Assembly: GCA_041686955.1 (NCBI GenBank)
Contig: JAWLCV010000037.1
Location: forward strand, 1 to 40,734
From: UBA7803 sp041686955
Lineage (GTDB): Bacteria; Pseudomonadota; Gammaproteobacteria; Pseudomonadales; Azotimanducaceae
Reading direction: 5' to 3'
DNA: 40,734 bases
Both the position numbers and the translations under genes were made by a program. Of this stretch, positions 23,954 to 31,681 are shown piece after piece; positions within the stretch are counted from its first letter, which is position 1; the number at the start of each line of letters is the position of its first letter. A model generated the notes under the pieces. That model made no database searches. It saw only the letters and a program-made list of their open reading frames with translations, and was not told where the DNA came from.

Positions 23954-25245
23954 GCCTCCCTCCAGCTGCTCCCCGCCACGAAGCCGTCACGGATCGAATC
24001 GGCGATGCCTTGGAAGACCCAGCGCCCGTACCTGCCCACCTGATGGACGCCGGCGGCCTCCAACGCCTCGAGGGCCTGGTTCCGCCAGGGTGACCCGGGC
24101 CACGACCAGGTGTACGCCACGTCGATCCAGGTGGGGTGCACCACCTCGGCACCGTCGATGAAACCCCAGCTCGTCAGCTCTTCCACCACCCGCTTCTGAT
24201 AGCGTTCGAGCGACGCCTGCTCGGGGCGCTCCGCATCCCCCTGGAATGCCCGCTCCACGTAGATCGCCACCCGGGCCCCCGGCCCGCCGGCCGACGCACC
24301 CTCGGGCAGAAAGCTCGGGTCCACGTTGCTGTAGAAGCCCACCCGGTGGAAGCCGGAATCCGACCGCGGCACGTAGAGCCAGTGATCGTCCGGGCACGCA
24401 GCGCCCCGGCGCGCACCGATGTTCAGCACCAGCACGGCGGTGTGGGGATCCGCGGGGGACGCCACCGTCAGCCCCGCCATGGTCAGGGCACGATTCAGCG
24501 GCAGGGTGGAGAGAATCTCCCGGTACGGATGGCGCCGGCCGTCCTCCAGCACCACCTCCCGGGCCTCCAGGTCCAATGCACTGACCCGACAGCCGTACTC
24601 CACCCGGCAATCCCGGGCCATGCGCCGCGTCAGCTCGTCGAGCCCGCGACGCGGATAGACGAACTCGGTGTTGTAGCCCACCGGCGGCGCGTCGGTGAAG
24701 GCGCCACGAAGCGCCAGGCTCAGGTTCACCGGTGACTTGTACGGATCCTGCGGGGCGATCCGGCGATGCAGCCCGGCGGTGTAGAGCTCGTGAAACGGGC
24801 CGAAGAACCGCTCCGTGAGGGTGGGGCCGAAGCTCGTCTCGAGCCACTCGAGCATGGTCTGGGCAGGACGCTGCGGCCGCGCCATCTCCTCCAGCGCCCG
24901 CGCCGCGGTGTCGGCACCGAGATGGCGCAGGTGGTTCTGCAGCGGATACGGCACCCGAAGCCCGCAGTCGGCGAAATAGACGGACGACCGGCGCCGATAG
25001 CGGTTCATCTCCGTCAGCCGCCGGAGAAAGCGCAACACCAGCGGATCACCGCCGAATATCCAGTGGCCGCCGCCGATCTCGAAACGGTAGCCCGCGCGAT
25101 CCTGGTCCCCTGTGTCCGGGCGCAGATAATACGACGAGCAGATGCCGCCGGGCCCGGACGCCGCCTCGAGCACCGGCAGCCCCGAGGCCAGCCCCGCAGC
25201 CAGCCCGGTGACACCGGCCCCCAGGATCAGAGTCTTCTCCGTCAC
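23950..25245 (-). CDS. FAD-dependent oxidoreductase, amine-oxidase/UDP-galactopyranose-mutase-like
   Basis: 431-aa flavoprotein from GTG 25245. The Rossmann motif TLILGAGVTGLAAGLASGLPVLEAASGPGG has GAGVTG and an acidic strand end. GYRFEIGGGHWIFGG and FFGPFHELYTAGLHRRIAPQDPYKSPVN are typical of the protoporphyrinogen-oxidase/UGM-like flavoproteins found in polysaccharide loci. The C-terminal GRYGRWVFQGIADSIRDGF closes the FAD site. It could be a sugar mutase or a sugar/lipid oxidase; the reaction is not determined. ATG 25272 would add nine residues but shares bases with the ATG of the divergent acyltransferase gene. The stop overlaps the proposed GT25 start (GTGA), so the two form an operon. 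Confidence 0.8.
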   Translation of the reverse strand: MTEKTLILGAGVTGLAAGLASGLPVLEAASGPGGICSSYYLRPDTGDQDRAGYRFEIGGGHWIFGGDPLVLRFLRRLTEMNRYRRRSSVYFADCGLRVPYPLQNHLRHLGADTAARALEEMARPQRPAQTMLEWLETSFGPTLTERFFGPFHELYTAGLHRRIAPQDPYKSPVNLSLALRGAFTDAPPVGYNTEFVYPRRGLDELTRRMARDCRVEYGCRVSALDLEAREVVLEDGRRHPYREILSTLPLNRALTMAGLTVASPADPHTAVLVLNIGARRGAACPDDHWLYVPRSDSGFHRVGFYSNVDPSFLPEGASAGGPGARVAIYVERAFQGDAERPEQASLERYQKRVVEELTSWGFIDGAEVVHPTWIDVAYTWSWPGSPWRNQALEALEAAGVHQVGRYGRWVFQGIADSIRDGFVAGSSWREA

Positions 25246-25270
25246 GGCCTGCACCCCGTATGATGGATTC

Positions 25271-26248
25271 ATGGAGGACGGCGCCCCGGTGAAAGCCCCG
25301 CTGCCGCCGACGCGAAGCCACGCGCCCACGTTTCGCGCGGCGCTGCTCGGGCCGAGATACTGGCTCACCTGGTTGCTCTACCTATTGTGCGGGTGTCTTG
25401 CCCTCGTGCCATTGCGCTTGCGCAGCCGGCTGGCCGCCGCCCTGGCCCCGTTGGCGTGGCGGCTGCCGAGCCGTCGGCGGGACGTGGCGCGGGTCAATCT
25501 GGCGCTGTGCTTCGCCGACCGCTCCGAGCCGGACCGGCAGCGGCTGCTCGAGCGACATGCTCAATTGTTCTGCAACGTGTTCCTCGATTACGGACGCCTG
25601 CTTTTCGGCGCGTCGCGCAGCCTGGACGAAGTCACCGACGTTCACGGCCTCGAGCACCTGGAGGCTGCCTCCTTGAGCGGCCGCGGCGTCATCGTCCTCA
25701 CCCCTCACGTGCTGACCCTGGAGCACGCCGGGCAATGGCTGGCGCGGCGCCGACCCTTGGTGGGCATCGTGCGTCGGCACGAGGGTAACGATCTGCTGGA
25801 CTGGATGGTGACACGGATGCGCACCCGCGGCGGTGGCCGCGTGATTCCCCATGTCAGCAGCATGTTGACGTTGATCAGGGCAATTCGTGCCGGACAATGG
25901 CTCTATTACCTGCCCGATGACGACGCTCGTGCCGGCAATAGCGTATTCGCGCCCTTCTACGGGGTACCAAAAGCCACGGTGCCCACCCTCGGGCGGCTCG
26001 CCAGCGCTTGCGAAGCGCCGGTGTTGCCCCTGGTCAGCGGTTACAGCCTGCGGCGGCGGCGCTTCTGGGTGCGCTTTCTTCCTCCTATCGAGTGGGGGCC
26101 GCCGGGAGAGCCCGTGGAAGAAGCCACACGCATCAACCGCATTCTGGAGACCCTGGTGGATACGGACCCGGCCCAGTACATGTGGTCGGCCAAGATCTTT
26201 CGCGGCCGCGTCGGGAGCGCGAATCCCTACCGGAGCGACGGGTCGTGA
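25271..26248 (+). CDS. LpxL/HtrB-like lipid A acyltransferase
   Basis: 325-aa lysophospholipid/lipid A acyltransferase (LPLAT, PF03279). One N-terminal membrane segment (about 30-48) anchors it to the inner membrane. The catalytic HX4E motif is H146-VLTL-E151, the HX4(D/E) form of LpxL. YYLPDDDARAGNSVFAPFYGVPKATVPTLGRLA (split around residues 218-250) matches the second conserved block. ATG 25271 is used; GTG 25289 is a possible shorter start because GGAGG lies 12 nt before it. The stop overlaps the GTG of the next gene (GTGA). A late acyltransferase in this cluster argues that the product is lipid A-based or another acylated glycolipid. Confidence 0.9.
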   Translation: MEDGAPVKAPLPPTRSHAPTFRAALLGPRYWLTWLLYLLCGCLALVPLRLRSRLAAALAPLAWRLPSRRRDVARVNLALCFADRSEPDRQRLLERHAQLFCNVFLDYGRLLFGASRSLDEVTDVHGLEHLEAASLSGRGVIVLTPHVLTLEHAGQWLARRRPLVGIVRRHEGNDLLDWMVTRMRTRGGGRVIPHVSSMLTLIRAIRAGQWLYYLPDDDARAGNSVFAPFYGVPKATVPTLGRLASACEAPVLPLVSGYSLRRRRFWVRFLPPIEWGPPGEPVEEATRINRILETLVDTDPAQYMWSAKIFRGRVGSANPYRSDGS

Positions 26249-27342
26249 CCGCAGCGGGACCGGTGTGGCTGCTGTGCGGCGACAAGGCGGGGGACAACGC
26301 TCAACTGGCGGTGCTCCGGGAGTACCTGGACGATCCGGTGGAGTACCGCCGGCTCACGTTCCTGCCCCGTTACGTCCATGGCAAGCCGCGGTTCCGGGCC
26401 ACGCTGGCCCACCTGGACGCGCAACGCTCGGACCCGCTGGCTCCGCCGTGGCCCCGGCTCGTGATCACCATCGGCCGACGCCCCACCATGGCGGCCCTGT
26501 GGATCAAGGCACGCTCCGCGGGCCGAACGCACGTTGCCGTCCTGGGCCGTCCGCACCGCTGGCTCGAGCGATTCGACCTGGTGGTGGTACCGGCTCAATA
26601 CGCGGTCCCCGCTGCGCCCAACGTGGTGAACCTGACTTTGCCGCTCATGCGGGTCGCCCCCGAGCGCCTGAAGGCGGCCGCGGCGGCCTGGCGATCCAGG
26701 CTCGCCCCGCTGCCCCGGCCGCTCATCGCCGTGCTGGCGGGAGGCACCACCTCGCCCTACCGATTCGACGCCGAGGCCGCCACGGATCTGCTACGGGTAG
26801 CCACCGGTTACGCCGGAACGACCGGCACCGTCTACGTGACCACCAGCCGTCGCACGCCGGCCGCGGCCACGACGGCCCTGGCCGCCAACCTGCCGGACGG
26901 CGGGCGGCTGTACCGCTGGGGAGATCCGATGACGGAGAACCCGTACCCCGCCCTGCTCGCCCACGCCGACGGCTTCGTGGTCACCGGCGACAGCATCTCC
27001 ATGCTCACGGAAGTGGCCCGTCAGGCCCGGCCCCTGGCCATTTATCCCCTGCCGGAAGCGCCGGGCCTGCGCAAACGGGCCGCGCGCGCGGCAGCGCGGC
27101 TGATGACGGCGACTCCCCCGGCGGCACAGCCTGCCCTGGAGCGGCTGGGGCTGCGCCTGTTTCCCCGGGACCTGGAGCGGGTGCATCGCTGGATGTTCCG
27201 GCGCGGCCTGGCCGTTGCCGCCGGCGACCCCCTGCCCGAGCCTGGTTGCAGCGTCGGTCTGGACGACGAACTCGGGGCGGTGCTGCAACGAATCGCCGAA
27301 TTGCGGCGCCGCGGGCGGTGCCGACCAGGCGCTGCACCGTGA
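26245..27342 (+). CDS. ELM1-family putative glycosyltransferase (copy A)
   Basis: 365-aa protein of the ELM1 family (PF06258), named for plant mitochondrial fission ELM1; bacterial members are regarded as putative GT-B glycosyltransferases. Markers are VWLLCGDKAGDNAQ (7-20), PPWPRLVITIGRR, LIAVLAGGTTSPYRFD, a VYVTTSRRTP strand and the C-terminal ENPYPALLAHADGFVVTGDSISMLTE, which resembles a nucleotide-sugar site of GT-B enzymes. No signal peptide or membrane segment. The GTG start overlaps the acyltransferase stop by 4 nt. Two paralogues occur at 29178-30281 and 33404-34582. Acceptor and donor are unknown; a sugar transfer on the lipooligosaccharide core fits the context. Confidence 0.82.
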   Translation: MTAAGPVWLLCGDKAGDNAQLAVLREYLDDPVEYRRLTFLPRYVHGKPRFRATLAHLDAQRSDPLAPPWPRLVITIGRRPTMAALWIKARSAGRTHVAVLGRPHRWLERFDLVVVPAQYAVPAAPNVVNLTLPLMRVAPERLKAAAAAWRSRLAPLPRPLIAVLAGGTTSPYRFDAEAATDLLRVATGYAGTTGTVYVTTSRRTPAAATTALAANLPDGGRLYRWGDPMTENPYPALLAHADGFVVTGDSISMLTEVARQARPLAIYPLPEAPGLRKRAARAAARLMTATPPAAQPALERLGLRLFPRDLERVHRWMFRRGLAVAAGDPLPEPGCSVGLDDELGAVLQRIAELRRRGRCRPGAAP

Positions 27343-27370
27343 CCGGGGACCGCGGATCACGCGGGTTTTC

Positions 27371-28273
27371 ATGCTCCAGCGTGTACTAGAGCACAGCCTC
27401 GGCGTACTGCCGCCCGCGCGCCGGCGGGCAACGGAGCGGCGGCTGCGCGGGTGGCTCGACGCGCAGCGCCTGAAGCGCGCGGACTACGTGGTCGTCTCTT
27501 TCGGCAAGAGCGGGCGGACCTGGGTGCGCGTCATGCTCTCCCGGCTCTACCAGCTCCAGCACGGACTGCCGGAAGGCACGTTGCTGGAATTCGGCAACTA
27601 CCACCGGCTCGCGACCGCCGTGCCCCGCATCCTGTTCACTCACGACAACTACCTGCGTGACTACACCGGAGACGGCGGCTCGAAGCGAGCTTATCGCGAG
27701 ACGCCGGTGGTCCTGCTGGTGAGGCACCCGGCAGACGTGGCGGTGTCCCAGTACTTCCAGTGGAAGCACCGGATGCGGCCGCACAAGGTGGCGCTGAACG
27801 GCTACCCGCCGGTCGGCAGCGACGTTTCCCCCTACCAGTTCCTCCGAGGTCCGAGCGGAGTGCCCAGAGTGGTGGCGTTCATGAACGAGTGGGCCCGGGG
27901 AATGGACGAGGTTCACCGGGGAATGGTGCTCCGCTACGAGGACCTGCGAGCCGATACCCGAACGGAGCTGTCGAGATTGGCCCGATTCCTGGGAGCGGAG
28001 CCTACCGTCGACCACATTGCCGAAGCCGTGGAATACGCCTCGGTGGAGAACATGAAACGCCGCGAAGCCATGGCCGATTCCGCCAGTCACCGGCTGCGGG
28101 CCGCCGACCCCGCTAATCCCGACAGCTACAAGACCCGCCGCGCCAAGGTGGGCGGCTACCGCGACTATCTGGAGCCCCGCGAGGTCATGACCATCGACGC
28201 GCTGGTGGAGGACCAACTCGACCGCCGCTTCGGCTACTCGGGCAACGCATCCGGTTGGGAGGACGAGCCATGA
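27371..28273 (+). CDS. PAPS-dependent sulfotransferase
   Basis: 300-aa sulfotransferase (PF00685 type). The 5'-phosphosulfate loop is VVSFGKSGRTWVRVML with K46SGRTW51, and the 3'-phosphate site is VVLLVRHPADVAVSQYF with R118 and S126. RYEDLRADTRTELSRLARFLG and the late KTRRAKVGGYRDYL (the RKGxxGDW-like PAPS-binding region) are also family-typical. ATG 27371 begins 28 nt after copy A; a GTG at 27339 overlapping the previous stop is in another frame. The ATG of the next gene overlaps its TGA (ATGA). Acceptor unknown; the neighbours suggest a carbohydrate of a surface glycolipid. The protein lacks a signal peptide, consistent with cytoplasmic PAPS use. Confidence 0.9.
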   Translation: MLQRVLEHSLGVLPPARRRATERRLRGWLDAQRLKRADYVVVSFGKSGRTWVRVMLSRLYQLQHGLPEGTLLEFGNYHRLATAVPRILFTHDNYLRDYTGDGGSKRAYRETPVVLLVRHPADVAVSQYFQWKHRMRPHKVALNGYPPVGSDVSPYQFLRGPSGVPRVVAFMNEWARGMDEVHRGMVLRYEDLRADTRTELSRLARFLGAEPTVDHIAEAVEYASVENMKRREAMADSASHRLRAADPANPDSYKTRRAKVGGYRDYLEPREVMTIDALVEDQLDRRFGYSGNASGWEDEP

Positions 28274-29205
28274 AGCACCGAATCTTCATCCAGGCGAACC
28301 ACAAGCAGATGGTGGGAGCCCTGGTGGCGCGGCACGCGCTGCGGCGCAACTCCCGCCACAACGATCGATTCGACGTGGAGATCCTCCATACCCGGGACTA
28401 CCCGTTCTTCCAGGAGCACGAGGGCCGGAGCTACCTGCGCGACGGGGTTCGCCGCATCTGGCTCAACGACGATCTGCAGTCCTTCACGCCCCTGCGCTTC
28501 ATGCCGCCCGAGCTCATGGGCTATCAGGGGCGGGCCCTGGTCATCGACCCGGACATCTTCGCCGTGGCCGACGTCTGGGAGCTGCTCTCGCGCGACATGC
28601 AGGGCAAAGCCATCCTGTGCCGGCGCCGCTCCGGCACCAAGGGCGTGGTGGACCGCTGCATGGCCTCGAGCGTCATGCTGCTCGACTGCGCAGAGCTCCG
28701 CCATTGGCGCTGCGAAGAGCGCTTCCGCGCGATGTTCAGCTCCGATCTCGACTACCACGACTGGATCTGCCTGAAGACCGAGCCGCGGGAATCCATCGGC
28801 CTCCTGGAGGACGAATGGAACGACTTCGACCGCCTCACCGCCCGCACCCGGATGCTGCACACCACCCGTCGTCGCACCCAGCCCTGGAAGACGGGGCTGC
28901 CGGTGGACTGGCGTCCGGCGGAGCGCTTCCGCGCCTTCCCGCCAGCCGGCTGGCTGATGCGGGCGCGCCGCCGGCTGTTCGGCGAGTACGCGTTCCTCGG
29001 CACGTACCGGCGCCACCCCGACGCCAACCAGGAACGGCTGTTCTTCGGCCTGCTGCGCGAGTGCCTGGAATCCGGGGAAGTCACCGAGGCCATGCTGCGG
29101 GAGGAAATGAGCCGCAATCACGTGCGTCACGACGCCCTGGAAGTCGTCGCCGCCACCCCGCCTCTGGCGCCGCCACCTCAGCCGCCGCTGCCGCTGCCCG
29201 GCTGA
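28270..29205 (+). CDS. GT8-like putative glycosyltransferase
   Basis: 311-aa protein resembling GT-A glycosyltransferases of family 8. RIFIQANHKQMVGALVARHALRRNS starts a nucleotide-binding strand and helix, and GRALVIDPDIFAVADVWELL has the DxD motif at D93-P-D95. ASSVMLLDCAELRHW (about 137-151) parallels the same block in the GT8-like half of the fusion at 30416-31681, so the two are likely paralogues. The catalytic identity is inferred from fold and DxD only. The C-terminal 20 residues are a Pro/Leu tail whose last 28 nt overlap the convergent ELM1 copy B. ATG 28270 overlaps the sulfotransferase stop by 4 nt. Confidence 0.7.
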   Translation: MKHRIFIQANHKQMVGALVARHALRRNSRHNDRFDVEILHTRDYPFFQEHEGRSYLRDGVRRIWLNDDLQSFTPLRFMPPELMGYQGRALVIDPDIFAVADVWELLSRDMQGKAILCRRRSGTKGVVDRCMASSVMLLDCAELRHWRCEERFRAMFSSDLDYHDWICLKTEPRESIGLLEDEWNDFDRLTARTRMLHTTRRRTQPWKTGLPVDWRPAERFRAFPPAGWLMRARRRLFGEYAFLGTYRRHPDANQERLFFGLLRECLESGEVTEAMLREEMSRNHVRHDALEVVAATPPLAPPPQPPLPLPG

Positions 29206-30281
29206 AGGTCCCCCATGACCTGCCTGACCCGAGCCACCGTCAGCGCCAGCGGGTCCTCGACCCCGGCCGTCGCCGGCGTCGGCTCGCTACCACCGAGCCA
29301 GGCCACCCGGCCGCTCTCGATCAGCGAAGCGTGAATGCGGGTCACGTCCCGGGCGAATCGCTCGGGAGCCAGGGCCATGGCCGCGCGGTGACTCAGGGGC
29401 CGCCAGCGGTAACTGGCGCCGCGCAGCCACCAGGGCCGACCGGGAACGGTCACCGGTGCCAGGTACACCGGTTTTCCGGTGGCCAGCGCCTCGGTGATCA
29501 TGGACACGCTCTCGGCGGTGACCACCAGCCGATCCGCAAGGGCCAGAAACCCCTGGTACGGATTGTTCCGTGGCTCCGCCGACCAGGGCTGGAGGTGGTA
29601 CGGCCCGGTGAGCGCTTCCGTCAGGGCCCGGGCGAACGGGGGCGGCGTGCGGGGGCTGGTGGTGAGCAACAGGCTGCCCCCGAGATCGGCGGCGAATCGG
29701 CCGAGCTGCTCCGCCAGCGCCCGCGCCAGCGCCGTGGTGAATACCACCGCACCGCTGTTTCCCCCCAGCAGCACGGCGATCCACGGCCGGGGCAACGCCG
29801 GCAGACGGTCACGCCAGGCCGCGGCCGCCCCGGCCAGGGCGCCCGGCTCGAGCCGGTGCAGGGGCAACGGGTTGACCAGCACGTTCCACCCCGGCGCCAG
29901 CCGGTACTGGGGCGTCGAGACCACCAGGTCGAATCGTTCCGGGCGTGACCACGGCCGGCCCAGATGCACCAGCCGGCTGTGGTTGCCGGATCGGGCACGA
30001 ACCCACCGGGCCACCAGCTCGTTACGCCGCCCCGCCGTCAGCACCAGATCTGGCCAGGGCGGGCGCAACCCGTCGCGGCTGGCGACCCGGAGCCCGGCCA
30101 CCGTTGGCCGTGACGGCACGTGCAGCAACAGCTCCCAGAATCGAAAGGCGAGCGGCTTCTCCACGACCCGCCAATTACAGCGCGCGCTCAGCGCAGCGCC
30201 GAGCGTGCGTAGCTGCGCGTTGTCGCCGGCCTTCGCGCCGGTCAGCAGCCAGACGAGACAGGTGCCATCGCGAGGAGCCAT
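29178..30281 (-). CDS. ELM1-family putative glycosyltransferase (copy B)
   Basis: 367-aa second ELM1-family protein. VWLLTGAKAGDNAQLRTLG, RPPWPDLVLTAGRRNELVARWVR, RPERFDLVVSTPQYRL, IAVLLGGNSGAVVF and NNPYQGFLALADRLVVTAESVSMITE align block by block with copies A and C. ATG 30281 is chosen because the family motif begins 10 residues later; the open frame continues upstream to 30422 into non-coding-looking sequence. It is transcribed against its neighbours on both sides and so has its own promoter, which I cannot pinpoint. Function as in copy A. Confidence 0.82.
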   Translation of the reverse strand: MAPRDGTCLVWLLTGAKAGDNAQLRTLGAALSARCNWRVVEKPLAFRFWELLLHVPSRPTVAGLRVASRDGLRPPWPDLVLTAGRRNELVARWVRARSGNHSRLVHLGRPWSRPERFDLVVSTPQYRLAPGWNVLVNPLPLHRLEPGALAGAAAAWRDRLPALPRPWIAVLLGGNSGAVVFTTALARALAEQLGRFAADLGGSLLLTTSPRTPPPFARALTEALTGPYHLQPWSAEPRNNPYQGFLALADRLVVTAESVSMITEALATGKPVYLAPVTVPGRPWWLRGASYRWRPLSHRAAMALAPERFARDVTRIHASLIESGRVAWLGGSEPTPATAGVEDPLALTVARVRQVMGDLQPGSGSGG

Positions 30282-30415
30282 GCGCTCAGTGTACCCGACC
30301 GCCCAACGCGCGCCGCCACAGAGCCATGCGCCGCGGCATTGACGTTCTCCTGTGCAGCCGGTCGCGACCCCAGGCAGGCTAGGAGTCTGCATCACCCTGC
30401 TCGGGAGCCCCTCGC

Positions 30416-31681
30416 GTGCCATTCACGGCGATGCCAACAGCGCAGCCCCGGCCCGTGCTCGTGCGGCTCGATCCCACGCCGGAAGCGGCACCTTCCCGAC
30501 GTCCTCCCGTGCGCATCTTCGTAGGCACCACGCCCGACGCCTTCCGCGCGGAAAGGATCCTCGTGTGGTCCGTGGCCCGGCATCGCGACCCCGCCAGACG
30601 CTACGACGTGTACCTTGTGCCGGCGCGCTTTCGCCGGTGGCCGTGGGAGCGCGTCTTCTACACGGTTCCCGCCCTGGCCGGCCACGCAGGACGGGCCATC
30701 TACAACGACGTGGATCAGGTGTACTGGGGCGATCCCGCGAAGCTGTTCGACCGGGAGATGAACGGCGCCGCCATACTCAGCCCCCGGGGCCGGGAGACTT
30801 CGGCCATGCTGCTCGACTGCGCCCGGCTAGAGTCCTGGTGGAGTCGGGCGGAACCTCCCCCGCCGCGCAGCCATGGCACACTGTCCCTGCGGCTCCGTCG
30901 CGCCGGTCTGTGGCAGGACGCTCTGACGCCCTGCCGCCCGCGCATCCGGGCATCGGCGTACTGGCAGGCCCTCGAGCGGGAGGCCGATCGAGTGCGCTTC
31001 TCGCTGTTCAGCTCCGAACAGCCGAGTCGACGCTACCGCGAGCTACTCGCCCTGTACGCACGACTTCACGACGACGGGCGGCCCACCACCGGACACAGTG
31101 CCGCCAGCACCTTCAGCGGCGTATCGCTGCGGGAACACGTGGACCCCATCGGCCGCCTGGTGCGCGAGCACGGGGTACGCACGTTGCTCGACTACGGCGC
31201 CGGAAAGGCTTCGCTCTACCTGAACGCGCCCGGCGAGCCGGAAACCAGCCGTCACAAGATCATGCCCGCCTGGGGCGACGTCCGGGTCACCTGTTACGAT
31301 CCCGGCTACGCGCCCTTCGCGGCCCCCCACGCGGCACGTTACGACGGCGTGATCTGCACCGACGTCCTGGAGCACATACCGGCCGAGGACATCGGCTGGG
31401 TGCTGAACCACCTGTTCGCCACGGCGCGCCGGTTCGTGTATGCCGTGGCCGCCTGTTACCCGGCGAAGAAGATCCTCCCGGACGGCAGCAATGCCCATTG
31501 CACCGTCCGGCCTCCGGCGTGGTGGGCGGGACAGATGCGCCTGGCAGCCCAGGCCCATCCCCACGTGGCATGGACCCTGTGCACCCAGGAGAAGAGCCTG
31601 TTCGCGCTCGGCCAGCGCAACGCCTGGTGGAAGCCCGGCATACACCAGCGTTTCTTCGGCGGGCGGGCTGGCGCGCCATGA
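30416..31681 (+). CDS. Fusion of GT8-like domain and class I SAM methyltransferase
   Basis: 421-aa two-domain protein. Residues 32-140 resemble the GT8-like protein at 28270: VRIFVGTTPDAFRAER, a DxD motif at D98-V-D100 in IYNDVDQVYWGD, and SAMLLDCARLESW (129-141). Residues about 205-410 are a Rossmann methyltransferase with SAM-binding LLDYGAGKAS (257-266) and the acidic post-II motif TDVLEH (315-320). The GT part is short, so it might be inactive and serve in acceptor recognition. The start is GTG 30416 with GGGAG about 9 nt upstream; ATG 30431 is an alternative. ATGA overlap couples it to the ABC exporter. Role proposed: sugar transfer or recognition plus methylation in glycolipid assembly. 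Confidence 0.72.
   Translation: MPFTAMPTAQPRPVLVRLDPTPEAAPSRRPPVRIFVGTTPDAFRAERILVWSVARHRDPARRYDVYLVPARFRRWPWERVFYTVPALAGHAGRAIYNDVDQVYWGDPAKLFDREMNGAAILSPRGRETSAMLLDCARLESWWSRAEPPPPRSHGTLSLRLRRAGLWQDALTPCRPRIRASAYWQALEREADRVRFSLFSSEQPSRRYRELLALYARLHDDGRPTTGHSAASTFSGVSLREHVDPIGRLVREHGVRTLLDYGAGKASLYLNAPGEPETSRHKIMPAWGDVRVTCYDPGYAPFAAPHAARYDGVICTDVLEHIPAEDIGWVLNHLFATARRFVYAVAACYPAKKILPDGSNAHCTVRPPAWWAGQMRLAAQAHPHVAWTLCTQEKSLFALGQRNAWWKPGIHQRFFGGRAGAP

Noticed and set aside
27339..27370. GTG 27339 overlapping the ELM1 A stop as sulfotransferase start
   Set aside because: The codon is in a different reading frame from the sulfotransferase domain; ATG 27371 is in frame and close to the domain start.
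30339..30367. TTGACG as the -35 box of a promoter for the GT8-methyltransferase gene
   Set aside because: The bases at 17-bp spacing (TCGCGA) have no similarity to a -10 box.
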